Below are positions 8,865-19,151 of a stretch of DNA of 64,000 bases, in pieces. The position numbers and the translations under genes were made by a program. Position 1 is the first letter of the stretch. The number at the start of each line of letters is the position of its first letter. The stretch comes from Qipengyuania sp. S6317L1 (GTDB lineage Bacteria > Pseudomonadota > Alphaproteobacteria > Sphingomonadales > Sphingomonadaceae): assembly GCF_023015615.1 (NCBI RefSeq), contig NZ_JALKAJ010000004.1:124001-188000 (forward strand). The letters are read 5' to 3'. The notes under the pieces are model-generated. The model did no database searches, was not told where the DNA came from, and worked only from the letters and a program-made list of their open reading frames with translations.

Positions 8865-10343
8865 CTATTTTAACTCTGTGATTTCAGTGCCTTCGGGGCT
8901 TGTATAGGTAAAGGCATCAAGGCCTTTCTCAGCCAGGTCATTGACCAGGCGGCGCGCTGCATCGGCATTTTCAAGCGGTCCTGCGAGCAATCGGTTGGCC
9001 TGACCCCATGGCGTCACGTGAGGTTCAAATTTGCCAAGAAGGTCTGGCGCGCTCCGACTGAACCGCCGCCAGTCAAATCCAAGCGCCTCCACATCGCGCC
9101 CGGTCGCAAGCTGGACCCAGATACGGCGTGGATGTTCGGGCGTTACCGGTTCAGGTTCGGGAGGCGCTTCGCGCGGGACGTCGATCGCAGTAATATCAAC
9201 CGCGTCGGCCGATCTCCTGCCCGCCGGCAGACCGGCTTCACCCAAATCGGCAAAGGCATCCGCAACGCTTGCAGGCGGCGTGACCGGCTGGGGTTGAGGC
9301 GCGGTTTGAGGCTGGGGTTGAGGCACGGGGACTGGCGCGCGCGGCTGCGGCTGCACAGGCGGAGCAGGAGGACCGATCTCGCGCGTCGCTACCTGTGGAA
9401 GGCTGCTTCTGCCCTGCGCTTCGCGACTCACGGCGGTAGGTTCGCCCTCTGGTGCAGGTGTGGTGGTCGGCGCGCCGAGAGGCTCGCCAGCAGGCTCGAG
9501 TTTCGCATCTGACGTTGCTGCTTGCGCAAAGCGAGCGATGCGCGGGTCCTCGCGACCTATATCCGCTGCGCGCGGAAAAATACCCAAATTGGCCGCCGCT
9601 GCCTGCTGAGCAGGGGTAAGGCGCGGCATGAAGGCGAGGTATGGGTTGATGCGCGCGGCAATGTCGGGAGGCATCACGCTGTTCACGATGCCTTCGGCGC
9701 GCTCTTGCTCACCCAATATGGCAAGACCGAAAGCGCGTGCACGGAATGCGGCAATATCGCGCCCTTCGATCAGCGGGCTCAAAGTTGCCTGAAAGCTGTC
9801 CTTGTCTCCCGAAATCGCCTGGCTGATGCCCAGCCGTCGCCGCGCTTCGTCGTTTTGCGGGGTGAGCGCGATCGCTTTGGCGTAGGTATCTTGTGCCGCC
9901 GCCTGATCTCCGAGCAAATCGTAGGCCAAAGCCTGCTCGCCCAGAACATCGCGTGCAGGCGCACCCGCGCGCTCGGCCTCTTGCAGAAGCGGCATTGCTT
10001 CCACCGGCCTGCCCGATTTCAGATACACCCGCGCAAGGCCAAGCTTGATGCGCGCATCCGACGGATCGACCTCGGCTGCCCTCTGGTAAAAACCGATAGC
10101 TGCATCAAGATCGCCAACGTCGAGCGACGCATCGCCTGCCTCAAGCATGGCGGGAACACTTGTGGGCTGGCGCGCAAGTTCAAGGAGCGCGCGGTTAAGG
10201 CGCTGGACCTGTGTCGAAGGCAAAGGCTGGACCACCTCGCGCGAGGTCGCCTGCTGCGCGTGAGCGCCAGATGCCGCAAAAACGGTCAGCGTGAATACGA
10301 AGGCAACACCAAGAGCGGCGCGCGAGGCTGTCGAAAAGCGCAT
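8865..10343 (-). CDS. Exported TPR and SPOR domain protein downstream of ftsZ
   Basis: This 492-residue protein has a signal peptide ending near AHA (about residue 29), then tetratricopeptide-like repeats to about residue 250. A long Pro/Gln-rich linker follows, then a C-terminal SPOR domain beginning near RIWVQLA. SPOR domains bind denuded glycan strands made at the division septum, so a periplasmic role at the division site is likely. The ATG at 10343 begins the signal peptide; a longer start at 10424 would overlap the ftsZ terminator. The position right after ftsZ supports a division role, but the terminator suggests separate transcription. Confidence 0.85.
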   Translation of the reverse strand: MRFSTASRAALGVAFVFTLTVFAASGAHAQQATSREVVQPLPSTQVQRLNRALLELARQPTSVPAMLEAGDASLDVGDLDAAIGFYQRAAEVDPSDARIKLGLARVYLKSGRPVEAMPLLQEAERAGAPARDVLGEQALAYDLLGDQAAAQDTYAKAIALTPQNDEARRRLGISQAISGDKDSFQATLSPLIEGRDIAAFRARAFGLAILGEQERAEGIVNSVMPPDIAARINPYLAFMPRLTPAQQAAAANLGIFPRAADIGREDPRIARFAQAATSDAKLEPAGEPLGAPTTTPAPEGEPTAVSREAQGRSSLPQVATREIGPPAPPVQPQPRAPVPVPQPQPQTAPQPQPVTPPASVADAFADLGEAGLPAGRRSADAVDITAIDVPREAPPEPEPVTPEHPRRIWVQLATGRDVEALGFDWRRFSRSAPDLLGKFEPHVTPWGQANRLLAGPLENADAARRLVNDLAEKGLDAFTYTSPEGTEITELK

Positions 10344-10368
10344 GGTCACGGACCAATCGTTAACAGGG

Positions 10369-10392
10369 AAAAGAGCGCTTCGAAAAGCCCTC
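10369..10392 (-). terminator. Rho-independent terminator after ftsZ
   Basis: On the minus strand, GAGGGCTT and AAGCGCTC pair with one internal mismatch around a TTCG tetraloop, followed by TTTT. It lies 72 bases after the ftsZ stop and 25 bases before the next start, marking the end of the dcw cluster. Confidence 0.7.
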
Positions 10393-10463
10393 TGATCCCG
10401 ATCAAGACCAACGGCACTCCTCAACCGACAGGCTGAGTGGGAAAGCCGTCAAGACAAGCGTGC

Positions 10464-12191
10464 TTACTGGTTGTTCTGACGCCCGAGGAAGCGCGGGATC
10501 GAGAGCGCAGGTGCATCATCATCGCCGTCTTCATCGTCATCGTCTTCATCCGAAGATCCGGAGGAGCGCGAGAGATTGGCCATCCGCTCGAACAGGGTTC
10601 CGCCACCAACGCCCGCGCCGCCAGCGCCTGAACCACCGGCACTGCTGCCGCTGGAGCTCTTGCCGCCGGATGCGGCGCCATCGCCGGCATCATCGCCCGA
10701 ACCGCCACTAGGGGCGACAGGTTCGTTGCGCTCTACGAGACGGTCGGCATCACCCAGAAGATCATCACCGCCTTCTTGCGACGCGGCCCAATCGACCGAT
10801 GTGCCCTCATCTGTTGCCGCCTCCTGATAACCGACATCAAGATCGAGAGTCTCGTCATCAGAACCTGCGATGAGATCATCATCTTCGGCGCCGCGAAGAC
10901 CGGCGAGCGGATCAATGATTTCATCGACGTCATCGCCTGAATCGCCCATGTCATCGCCCGCCTGCATACCCGAAAGGTCGAACGGCTCTTTTGTATCTTC
11001 GCCCTCGCCCTCTTCGCTCGACTCATCCAAAGTCAGCTCATCATCGACGGGAGAGCTTGGGACCGACGGAATATTTGGTTCCTTGACGGGTTCCGGGGCT
11101 TCACTACCGAAGGATGTAGCCTCCCCGCTCGCTTCGCTTTCGCCGGAAAGGTCGAGCACAGGGCGCTTTGGAGGCCGCGCCGTGGTAAAGGCGGCCGGCG
11201 CAGCGCGCGGCGCATCGGCACTCGCCAGCGCCTCTATGCCGGTAGCGACAACCGAAATGCGGATCTTGTTATCAAGGTCAGGATTGAACGCGCTGCCCCA
11301 GATGATGTTGGCATCTTCGTCCACAAGATCGCGGATGTAATTTGCCGCTTCGTCCAGTTCCATCAGCGTCATGTCTTCGCCGCCGATGATCGAGATGATC
11401 ACGCCGCGCGCGCCTTGCATGGAAACCCCGTCGAGCAGAGGGTTTGCTATCGCCTGTTCCGCAGCGTTAAGAGCGCGGTTTTCACCCTCGCCCTCGCCCG
11501 TGCCCATCATCGCCTTGCCCATTTCGCTCATCACGGCGCGAATGTCGGCAAAGTCGAGATTGATAAGGCCCGGATTGACGATCAGATCGGTGATCGAACG
11601 AACGCCTTGCTGAAGCACTTCGTCGGCAAGCTGGAACGCCTGTTTGAAGGTCGTTTCAGGCTTCGCCACCAGGAACAGGTTCTGGTTCGGAATCACGATC
11701 AGCGTATCGACGTGCTCCTGAAGCTCGGCGATGCCAGCTTCGGCCGCGCGCATGCGGCGCGTGCCTTCGAACAGGAACGGTTTGGTCACAACGCCAACGG
11801 TCAAAACGCCCTTGCGGCGCGCCGCTTCTGCGATGACAGGAGCAGCACCGGTGCCGGTGCCACCGCCCATACCAGCGGCGATGAAGACCATGTTGACGCC
11901 TTCGAGCGCCTCTTCGATCTGCGAGACAGTTTCTTCAGCCGCAGCTTTGCCAACTTCTGGCCGCGCGCCAGCGCCAAGGCCGCCGGTGATGTCCGGGCCA
12001 AGTTGTATGCGCGTTTCAGCGGGCGAAGAGGCAAGCGCCTGCGCGTCCGTGTTTGCAACGATGAAATCGACGCCTTCGATCTCGGACTCGATCATATTGG
12101 TGATCGCGTTACCGCCAGCGCCGCCAATTCCGACCACTGTGATGCGTGGGCGAAGATCGTCTGTTGCGGCTGGTCCGATATTGATGCTCAT
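10464..12191 (-). CDS. ftsZ: Cell division GTPase FtsZ with long acidic linker
   Basis: This tubulin-like GTPase builds the Z ring. The 575-residue protein has the nucleotide motif GGAGGNA at 23-29 and the tubulin signature GMGGGTGTG at 107-115. The polymerising domain ends near residue 322. A disordered linker of about 240 residues follows, very rich in Asp, Glu and Ser, with a Gly/Ser/Ala stretch near its end. The final IPRFLGRQ is the conserved tail that binds FtsA and other partners. The ATG at 12191 follows a GGAGG. A 195-base gap separates it from ftsA, the largest in the cluster, suggesting its own promoter. Confidence 0.96.
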   Translation of the reverse strand: MSINIGPAATDDLRPRITVVGIGGAGGNAITNMIESEIEGVDFIVANTDAQALASSPAETRIQLGPDITGGLGAGARPEVGKAAAEETVSQIEEALEGVNMVFIAAGMGGGTGTGAAPVIAEAARRKGVLTVGVVTKPFLFEGTRRMRAAEAGIAELQEHVDTLIVIPNQNLFLVAKPETTFKQAFQLADEVLQQGVRSITDLIVNPGLINLDFADIRAVMSEMGKAMMGTGEGEGENRALNAAEQAIANPLLDGVSMQGARGVIISIIGGEDMTLMELDEAANYIRDLVDEDANIIWGSAFNPDLDNKIRISVVATGIEALASADAPRAAPAAFTTARPPKRPVLDLSGESEASGEATSFGSEAPEPVKEPNIPSVPSSPVDDELTLDESSEEGEGEDTKEPFDLSGMQAGDDMGDSGDDVDEIIDPLAGLRGAEDDDLIAGSDDETLDLDVGYQEAATDEGTSVDWAASQEGGDDLLGDADRLVERNEPVAPSGGSGDDAGDGAASGGKSSSGSSAGGSGAGGAGVGGGTLFERMANLSRSSGSSDEDDDDEDGDDDAPALSIPRFLGRQNNQ

Positions 12192-12256
12192 GGCCTTAAT
12201 CCTCCAGACCTTGCAGCCCCAAATGTGCACTTCTGGCGCAAGGTTAGACTTCTGTG

Positions 12257-12273
12257 ACACATTCGTGATGTGT
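12257..12273. promoter_or_regulatory. Inverted repeat in the ftsA-ftsZ gap
   Basis: ACACAT-TCGTG-ATGTGT is a perfect 6-bp inverted repeat about 66-82 bases before the ftsZ start. It has no T-run, so it fits a protein-binding site or small hairpin better than a terminator. The remainder of the gap shows no convincing promoter pair to me. Confidence 0.3.
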
Positions 12274-12386
12274 AGGTTATACTTAACGCTTCCTTATCCA
12301 CAGTGGGCATTGCGGAAGTCTACTTATTCAAGTCGTTCATTTGGCGATCGGCGCTCTGAAAGCAAACGCCAATGGCCAAAACTCTC

Positions 12387-13724
12387 TTAAAAATTCTCTT
12401 TCAACGCCCGCCATAGCCGCGAAAGACCTGCGAACAGGTTTACCGAACCGCCGAAATCATGAACCTCGCCATAGCGGGCTCCGACGGCTCTGATGTCGAC
12501 CGGATCGGCGGCTGCGTAGAGACATAGTCCCGCAAGTCCGGAAAATCCGGGTGTGGCGTGCGCCTCGGGTAAACCCGTAAGCGCGGAAGCGCGTCCGATG
12601 CGAACGGGCATCGCAAGCGCGCTTTGCGCGAATTCTGCGAGCCCTGCAAGCTCTGCCCCGCCACCGGTGAGGACCACTTGCCCACCGCGAACGCCTGCAA
12701 AGCCAAGCTCTTTGAGCGCCTTGCCGATCTCGCCCATCAGCTGTGACTGGCTCCCGGTGATAACCGAAATCAATTCAGCGCGCGCAATCCGGTTCTTGTC
12801 ATCGGCACCGCGCGCATTCGATGTGCTGGGCGCGCCGGGCTCGGCTTCATTGGGGCCGTGCACCGGGATCATTTCGCGGTGATCGCTTGGCGAAGCGATG
12901 GCCGAACCCGAAACGCACTTCAGACGCTCGGCCTGAAAACGACGGATACCAAATGCGCTCGCCACCGCGTCGGTGATATCGCCAGAGCCGAGCGCAATGG
13001 CGCGAAGGCCGACCAGCATGCCCCCTGCGAAAACGGAAACATTGGTGACGTCCGAACCGATCTCTACCAATGCAACGCCCAGATCGCGCTCCTCTTCGGT
13101 GAGGCAGGCATAACCCGATGCGAGCGGTGCGGCCACGACGGCTTCGACATCAAGGTGCGCGCTCTGCACCGCCTCCATCAGGTTTCTGACGGGCGCACCA
13201 TCAGCGAGCATGACGTGAATATCGACGCCCAATTGCTCTGCGTGAAGCCCAAGCGGGTTCGCCACCCCGTGCGCGCCGTCAAGAGTGTAGTGCGCCGGAA
13301 TTGCGTGAAGGACGCTGTGCCCGTTGGGGTCAATCATCCCTTGCGCATCGAACAGTAGTTGTTCGATATCTTCTTCTTCGATGCGGCGACCGCCGATGTC
13401 GATTTCGACCTTGGTGATGTCGCTTTTGAGCCCGGCGCCCGCACATGCGATCCACACACTCTGGATGCTGGTCCCTGCGTTCTTTTCCGCGCGCTCAACC
13501 GCATCACGGATGGCATAGGTCGCCGCCTTCATATCGGTGATATAGCCGCGCTTGACCCCGTTGCTGGCCCGGTGGCCGGAGCCCAGCACCACAAGCTCGC
13601 CCGTTTCGGTTTCACCCATGATCATGGCCGAGATGCGGAATGAGCCGACGTTGACCGCGCCAAAAACCTTAGTCAGGCGCGCCTTATTGGCGGTGAATTT
13701 GGGAGTGGATTTGGTTTTAGTCAT
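12387..13724 (-). CDS. ftsA: Cell division protein FtsA
   Basis: This 445-residue actin-like ATPase tethers FtsZ to the membrane. The start region contains the phosphate-binding strand (VNVGSFRISAMI), the middle holds the 1C domain, and VLTGGGAELAGLAEFA forms the second nucleotide-binding element. The C-terminus ends in an amphipathic segment (LSRLWRALKENF), the membrane anchor. The ATG overlaps the ftsQ stop by one base (TAATG), so the two are translationally coupled. Confidence 0.95.
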   Translation of the reverse strand: MTKTKSTPKFTANKARLTKVFGAVNVGSFRISAMIMGETETGELVVLGSGHRASNGVKRGYITDMKAATYAIRDAVERAEKNAGTSIQSVWIACAGAGLKSDITKVEIDIGGRRIEEEDIEQLLFDAQGMIDPNGHSVLHAIPAHYTLDGAHGVANPLGLHAEQLGVDIHVMLADGAPVRNLMEAVQSAHLDVEAVVAAPLASGYACLTEEERDLGVALVEIGSDVTNVSVFAGGMLVGLRAIALGSGDITDAVASAFGIRRFQAERLKCVSGSAIASPSDHREMIPVHGPNEAEPGAPSTSNARGADDKNRIARAELISVITGSQSQLMGEIGKALKELGFAGVRGGQVVLTGGGAELAGLAEFAQSALAMPVRIGRASALTGLPEAHATPGFSGLAGLCLYAAADPVDIRAVGARYGEVHDFGGSVNLFAGLSRLWRALKENF

Positions 13725-14626
13725 TATGGACTCCCCATTTCAACAGCATCGGCACGGCCCGGCACTCGCATGTATACGCGTGGAGGGCTGCGCATGTCGA
13801 AGGTTGCAACCTGACCGCCAATCAAACGGTTCTGACCATCCATGCGCGCAAATTTGACGAGCGCGGTGGCCGATGGCTCTGCGCCTTCTGGCAAGGCAAG
13901 CTTCTGCCCGCTCTTGAATTCAAGGTTCCAGCGGCGATTGCCAACCCATTCGGCTGACTCGATTTGCGGCCCAAGCGCAGGAGCCACCGCAAGCAGGGTT
14001 TCAAGCGGCGCGACCTGCTTGGCAGCGCCCGGCCCCTTGATGCGCATTTTACCCGCTGCCTTATCCTCGGCCACCGGTCCAAGCTCGACCCCCTCTGCAT
14101 CAATCAGCATCAGGCGATCAGGCTTCTCAAGCACAGCGTGAGATTCACGCTCGACAATGTCGATCGCAAGCGTCGAGGGTAGCTGGATCGAGACGCGCGC
14201 GTCTTTCACCCAGGGCAACGAGCGCAGGTCCTCGCGCAGGGCCTCAAGCTCGACGGTGGGCATCGGGCGGTTCTGCTGCGCCAGCGCACGGGCATACACT
14301 TCGCGTTCGTCCATGCGGCTGGTGCCGGTGACACGCACGTGCTTGACCTCGAAGCCTGCATCCGATGCGATCAATGCCACTTGCGTTTTTGCCATCGCCG
14401 GAACGCCAGCCAGGTTGGCAATCACAAACGCAAGGCCGACAGCGCCGCCGATGATCAGGGTGAGCCAGATTGTGCTCCACTGCTCCTCGGTGAAGGGGAG
14501 CCAGCCCATAACGGTATCAAGGATGCCGCCGGTCTTCGCCTTTGCGCGGCGCGCGGTGGCCGCGCGGCTTTGTGACTTCGCAGCGCGGCGCACGCCTTTG
14601 CTTGATGAACGCGTAATCTTAGCCAC
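13724..14626 (-). CDS. ftsQ: Cell division protein FtsQ
   Basis: This 300-residue bitopic membrane protein has a basic cytoplasmic N-terminus of about 50 residues and one membrane segment near residues 54-76. A periplasmic POTRA domain follows (VTGTSRMDEREVYAR), then the FtsQ beta domain. It bridges early and late divisome proteins with FtsB and FtsL. The start is GTG at 14626, preceded by GGAGG at 6 bases, and overlaps the ddl stop by 8 bases. Confidence 0.93.
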   Translation of the reverse strand: MAKITRSSSKGVRRAAKSQSRAATARRAKAKTGGILDTVMGWLPFTEEQWSTIWLTLIIGGAVGLAFVIANLAGVPAMAKTQVALIASDAGFEVKHVRVTGTSRMDEREVYARALAQQNRPMPTVELEALREDLRSLPWVKDARVSIQLPSTLAIDIVERESHAVLEKPDRLMLIDAEGVELGPVAEDKAAGKMRIKGPGAAKQVAPLETLLAVAPALGPQIESAEWVGNRRWNLEFKSGQKLALPEGAEPSATALVKFARMDGQNRLIGGQVATFDMRSPPRVYMRVPGRADAVEMGSP

Positions 14627-15605
14627 GCGCGTCCTCCAATCGCTTGAATTTGCCTTTGTGCACGCGGAGCGCTTCCATCACGATAAGTTCGACGAGTTCG
14701 GCATATCCGATATCGGCATGGCGCGCCTGCTCTGGCACCAGGCTTAGCGGGGTCATGCCGGGCTGCGTGTTGGTTTCGAGGACGAATAGGCCCTCTTCGC
14801 CTTGCTCCTCGTCCCAGCGATAATCGGTTCGGCTGGTCCCGTGGCAGCCGAGCACCGTGTGCGCTTTCACCGCATATTCTTCGCACAGCGCGGCGATCTC
14901 TTGCGGGATCTTTGCCGGACATACATGCTGGGTGCGCCCCTCGGTGTATTTGTTCTCGTAATCGTAGAAGCCGTTTTCGACGATGAGTTCTGTAACACCC
15001 AGAGCCCTGGGACCTGATGCCCCGTCAATCACGGCGGTCGTCAGCTCGCGCCCCTTGATGAAGGGCTCGGCGAGAAGCTCGTCAAATTCCTGCCACGGCC
15101 CTTTGGCATCGCGGGCAATCGGATTGCCGACATTGGAATCTTCAGTGACAATCGCGACGCCCACCGAAGAGCCTTCGTTGACGGGCTTGAGCACGTAAGG
15201 GCGCGGCAGCGGATCACGTTCGTAAAGTTCTTCACAACGCACAATCCGGCCACCGGGCATCGGGATACCATGCGGGGTGAGCGCCTGTTTGGTGAGCTGT
15301 TTGTCGATGGCGATGACCGAGGTCGCAAGACCAGAGTGCGTGTAGGCGATACCCATCAGGTCGAGCATGCCTTGAACGCTGCCATCCTCGCCCGGAACAC
15401 CGTGGAGCGCATTGAAGACGACATCGGGCTTGGCCGCTGCAATCTTGGCCGCCACATCGCGATCCAAGTCTATTTGCGTGACGCGGTGGCCATTCATTTC
15501 AAGCGCATCGGCAACGCCTGCTCCCGACATGAGCGACACCTCACGCTCATTGGCCCAGCCGCCCATCAGGACGACGACGTGCAGAGGATCCTTTGGCGGG
15601 TTCAC
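14619..15605 (-). CDS. ddl: D-alanine--D-alanine ligase
   Basis: This ATP-grasp enzyme makes the D-Ala-D-Ala dipeptide used by MurF. It begins with VVVLMGGWANEREVS, has the ATP-binding VLKPVNEGSSVGV segment, and ends with the metal-binding LETNTQPGMTPLSL. I prefer the GTG at 15605, which overlaps the murB stop as GTGA and gives 328 residues. Another GTG at 15632 would lengthen it by 9 residues, with a GGAG too close to serve it. Its position between murB and ftsQ is standard for the cluster. Confidence 0.93.
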   Translation of the reverse strand: MNPPKDPLHVVVLMGGWANEREVSLMSGAGVADALEMNGHRVTQIDLDRDVAAKIAAAKPDVVFNALHGVPGEDGSVQGMLDLMGIAYTHSGLATSVIAIDKQLTKQALTPHGIPMPGGRIVRCEELYERDPLPRPYVLKPVNEGSSVGVAIVTEDSNVGNPIARDAKGPWQEFDELLAEPFIKGRELTTAVIDGASGPRALGVTELIVENGFYDYENKYTEGRTQHVCPAKIPQEIAALCEEYAVKAHTVLGCHGTSRTDYRWDEEQGEEGLFVLETNTQPGMTPLSLVPEQARHADIGYAELVELIVMEALRVHKGKFKRLEDARG

Positions 15606-16507
15606 GACCGCCCTACCCGGCGGATTTCCCACTCCAGTTGAATGCCTGAATTCCCTTTTACCTTCTCGCGCACCAGCTCGCCCAATTCCTCGATCTCGGT
15701 TGAGGTCGCATTGCCTGTGTTGATCAGAAAGTTGCAGTGCTTGTCGCTGACCTGTGCCCCGCCGTGGGTGAAACCGCGTAAGCCGGCATCGTCGATCAGC
15801 TTCCAGCTCGAATGGCCTTCAGGGTTCTTGAAAGTCGAGCCACCCGTCATCGAACCGATGGGCTGGCTTTCCTTGCGCTGGCTGGAGATGCGCGCCATGT
15901 CTGCCTTGATCTCTTCCGGATCGCCGGGGAAGCCTTCAAAACGCACGGCAACCACCACCGCGCCTTCGGGCAAAGCCGAATGGCGGTAGGAATATTCAAG
16001 GTCGGCATTGGTGAGCGTTTTGAACTCGCCGCCAGGCAGAATAACGTCGCAATCGACCAGCACATCGCAGGTTTCGCGGCCATAGCATCCGCCATTCATT
16101 TTGGTCACACCGCCGACCGAGCCGGGAATGCCGATGAAGAAACGCAGTCCATCAATCCCGGCCTTCGCTGCACGCCTTGCCAGAACACTGACAGGGGCAA
16201 AAGCGCCCGCCTGGATCGTGGTGTCGCCGGTGACTTTGACCTCGGCGAAGGGTGCGCCCAGCTTGATCACCACACCCGGCACGCCGCCATCGCGGATAAT
16301 CATGTTCGAGCCGACGCCCAGTGGCATGACCGGCACGCTGGGATCGAGTGCTTCAAGGAAGGTCTTGAGGTCGTCGAGATCGGCCGGTTCAAACAACCAA
16401 TCCGCCTTGCCGCCGCTTTTGAACCAAACGTGTTTGGCAAGCGGTGCATCGGCGGTGAGTTTGCCGCGCACGGTATTGGCGAGCTCAGCGGGGGATGAAT
16501 GTGTCAT
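15602..16507 (-). CDS. murB: UDP-N-acetylenolpyruvoylglucosamine reductase
   Basis: This 301-residue flavoenzyme reduces the enolpyruvyl group to make UDP-MurNAc. The FAD-binding domain shows [14 protein letters not shown] and the central PGSVGG motif. A later [17 protein letters not shown] carries the catalytic serine region of type II (short) MurB, lacking the insert of the E. coli type. The start overlaps the murC stop by 4 bases (ATGA). Confidence 0.95.
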   Translation of the reverse strand: MTHSSPAELANTVRGKLTADAPLAKHVWFKSGGKADWLFEPADLDDLKTFLEALDPSVPVMPLGVGSNMIIRDGGVPGVVIKLGAPFAEVKVTGDTTIQAGAFAPVSVLARRAAKAGIDGLRFFIGIPGSVGGVTKMNGGCYGRETCDVLVDCDVILPGGEFKTLTNADLEYSYRHSALPEGAVVVAVRFEGFPGDPEEIKADMARISSQRKESQPIGSMTGGSTFKNPEGHSSWKLIDDAGLRGFTHGGAQVSDKHCNFLINTGNATSTEIEELGELVREKVKGNSGIQLEWEIRRVGRS

Positions 16508-17931
16508 TGCGCCCCCTTCTGCACACTAATTGCCTCGCCAAGAGTAGCTGCCCATTTGGTGATATCCCCAGCCCCAAGGCATACGATGATATCTCCGGGT
16601 AAAATTTCGTCAGCAAGCGTCGCTGCAAGTTCGCTATGGCTGGCTGTGGTGTGGGCAGAACGGTGTCCGCGCGATTTCAGGCCCGCTGCAAGCGCCTGCG
16701 CGTCGATGCCCTCGATCGGATCTTCGCCCGCTTCATAGACCGGAGTGACAAAGACGATATCTGCCTCGTTGAAGCAACTTTGGAAGTCATCCATCAGATC
16801 GCGAAGGCGCGTATAGCGGTGGGGCTGTGCAACCGCGATCACGCGGCCATCAGGGACAGCTTCGCGTGCCGCGCCGAGCACCGCGCGGATTTCCACCGGG
16901 TGGTGGGCATAGTCGTCGATCACAGCAACCGAGCCGCCTTCAAGCTCCACTTCGCCGACCTTGGTGAAGCGGCGGCGCACCCCGCTAAAACTGCCAAAGC
17001 CATCGCGAATAACGTCATCGGGACAGCCCATTTCCACCGCAACAGCAATCGCAGCGAGCGCGTTCTGGACATTGTGGCGACCGGGCATCGGCAGGTGGAC
17101 GCCTTCGATCCGGCGATCTTCTTCACCGCGCTGGCGCACAATGACATCGAACGTGTTGCCACCTTCATTCGGGCGCACGTTTACGCCGCAGATGTCCGCC
17201 TGAAGCGAGAAGCCATAGGTCACAACCTTGCGGTCGCGCACTTCTCCGATGACGGCCTGAACCTCCGGGTGGTCCACACACAAGATCGCTGCGCCATAGA
17301 AGGGCACGTTGTGAATGAACTCCACGAACGCGCGCTTAACCCCGTCGAAATCGCCGTAGTGGTCGAGGTGTTCGGGGTCGATATTGGTGACGACTGCGAT
17401 CGTCCCATCGAGGCGCAGGAAGCTTCCGTCGCTTTCGTCCGCTTCGACCACCATCCAATCGCTATCACCCAGACGCGCGTTCGAGCCATATTGCTCGATG
17501 ATGCCGCCATTGATGACCGTGGGGTCGATCTTGCCCTGATCGAGAAGGCTCGCGATCATGCTGGTCGTTGTCGTCTTGCCGTGCGTCCCCGCCACTGCAA
17601 CGGTGGATTTGAGCCGCATGAGTTCGGCAAGCATTTCGGCGCGGCGCACAACGGGTATGCGCTGTTCAAGAGCGCAGGCGACTTCGGGATTTGTCCGGCG
17701 AACGGCGGTCGATGTAACCACAACCGCCGAACCTTCGACATTTTCCCTGGCGTGCCCGATGTGGACAGTGATCCCGCGATTTCTAAGTCGCTCTACGCTC
17801 GGCCCCTCGGCAAGGTCGCTACCTTGGACGGAATATCCCAGATTGTGCATCACCTCTGCGATGCCGGACATACCAATCCCGCCGATACCGACGAAATGGA
17901 TGGTTCCTATGTCTGTGCCAACGCCCTTCAT
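16504..17931 (-). CDS. murC: UDP-N-acetylmuramate--L-alanine ligase
   Basis: This 475-residue Mur ligase adds L-alanine to UDP-MurNAc. The N-terminal UDP-binding motif [11 protein letters not shown] begins near residue 15. The ATP P-loop [10 protein letters not shown] follows near residue 115, then the central and C-terminal domains ([12 protein letters not shown], then QPHRYTR). It overlaps murG upstream and murB downstream by 4 bases each, so the three are tightly coupled. Confidence 0.96.
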   Translation of the reverse strand: MKGVGTDIGTIHFVGIGGIGMSGIAEVMHNLGYSVQGSDLAEGPSVERLRNRGITVHIGHARENVEGSAVVVTSTAVRRTNPEVACALEQRIPVVRRAEMLAELMRLKSTVAVAGTHGKTTTTSMIASLLDQGKIDPTVINGGIIEQYGSNARLGDSDWMVVEADESDGSFLRLDGTIAVVTNIDPEHLDHYGDFDGVKRAFVEFIHNVPFYGAAILCVDHPEVQAVIGEVRDRKVVTYGFSLQADICGVNVRPNEGGNTFDVIVRQRGEEDRRIEGVHLPMPGRHNVQNALAAIAVAVEMGCPDDVIRDGFGSFSGVRRRFTKVGEVELEGGSVAVIDDYAHHPVEIRAVLGAAREAVPDGRVIAVAQPHRYTRLRDLMDDFQSCFNEADIVFVTPVYEAGEDPIEGIDAQALAAGLKSRGHRSAHTTASHSELAATLADEILPGDIIVCLGAGDITKWAATLGEAISVQKGAQ

Positions 17932-19151
17932 GCTGCGGCGTCCTCATTGCTTTCGCAGTTGGCAGGCTGCGCCTTGGTTGCAACCGCGGCAGCTTTAGGG
18001 GCGCCCTCGCCCACGCGGATAACATCCATCAAATCGATACCACCCATGCTCTCGACAAGGTCCGCCAGGTCTTTTGCGGCCTTGGGACGGCCACAGTTCC
18101 ACGCGCCATGCGCTGCATTGGCAAGGCTGCCGGGATTTTGCGCAAGAGCCTGTATCTGTTTGGCCAGTTCCTTGGGCGTGAACTTCTCCTGCCGGATCAT
18201 CCGCGCCCCGCCTGCCTTCACGATTTCAGCGGTGTTCGCTGCCTGATGGTCGTCTGTCGCTATCGGCAGCGGGATGAGGATCGCCGGGCGACCAACAGCG
18301 GTCAGCTCGGCAATGGTCGAAGCGCCCGCCCGCCCGATGAACAGGTGCGTATCCGCCAGCCGCTCGTGCATATCCTCAAAATACGTGCCCAGTTCAGCGG
18401 GAATATCGTGATTGGCGTATCGTTCGCGCACCTTGTCGAGGTCTTCGGGACGGCATTGCTGCGTCACCTGAAGCCGGGAGCGCAGCACCGGTGGAAGCAT
18501 GGCAAGGCCGTCGGGAACCACTTCGGAAAGAACGCTCGCCCCTTGTGAGCCGCCGGTTATGAGGACGCGCAAGAGCCCTTCTTCGGTGAGCACGGGGAAA
18601 TCTTCGTCGCGCAGCGCGAGCACTTCTTCGCGCACCGGATTGCCGACCAGATGGACCTTGTTGGCATATTTGGGCTTCAATCGCTGAACATCGGGATAGG
18701 AAGTAGCGATGGCTTCAACCCCGCCGGCAAGCAGGCGATTGACCCGCCCCAGAACCGCGTTCTGTTCATGCACAACGCTCAGCAGATTGGCAGAGCGCGC
18801 CGCGAGCAAGGCCGGAAATGCGGGATAGCCGCCAAAACCGATGATTGCAGTAGGGTCGACTGCATCGAACAGACGAAGCGCCATATTGCGCCCTTCGCGC
18901 ACCGCCTTGAAACCTGCAAACCACTTCAGCGGGTTCTTGCCAAAGCGCCCGGCGGGCAGAACGTGCGTGGTCAGAAACTCGGGCTTGCCCGGAATATTCG
19001 CGCCGCGTTCATCGGTGATCAACGCCACATGATGCCCGCGCGCGTGCAGTTCCTCAGCGAGCGCGAAGGCCGGGATCAAGTGTCCTCCGGTTCCTCCTGC
19101 GGCGAGGACAAAATGGCGGCTAGCTCCTGCGGGTGTTGACTGGGTGCTCAT
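17928..19151 (-). CDS. murG: Lipid II synthase (MurG)
   Basis: This GT-B glycosyltransferase adds GlcNAc to lipid I on the inner face of the membrane to give lipid [18 protein letters not shown] near residues 17-32 is the G-loop. The acceptor side has GFGGYPAFP, and the donor side ITGGSQGAS and [10 protein letters not shown]. At 407 residues it is longer than usual because of an extra C-terminal tail of about 40 residues rich in Ala and Lys. The start overlaps ftsW by 4 bases. Confidence 0.95.
   Translation of the reverse strand: MSTQSTPAGASRHFVLAAGGTGGHLIPAFALAEELHARGHHVALITDERGANIPGKPEFLTTHVLPAGRFGKNPLKWFAGFKAVREGRNMALRLFDAVDPTAIIGFGGYPAFPALLAARSANLLSVVHEQNAVLGRVNRLLAGGVEAIATSYPDVQRLKPKYANKVHLVGNPVREEVLALRDEDFPVLTEEGLLRVLITGGSQGASVLSEVVPDGLAMLPPVLRSRLQVTQQCRPEDLDKVRERYANHDIPAELGTYFEDMHERLADTHLFIGRAGASTIAELTAVGRPAILIPLPIATDDHQAANTAEIVKAGGARMIRQEKFTPKELAKQIQALAQNPGSLANAAHGAWNCGRPKAAKDLADLVESMGGIDLMDVIRVGEGAPKAAAVATKAQPANCESNEDAAA

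Noticed and set aside
16636..18246. A 536-residue open frame on the plus strand opposite murC and murG
   Set aside because: It runs antisense to two clear cell-wall genes and has no recognisable domain. Long antisense frames are common where GC-rich third positions remove stop codons.
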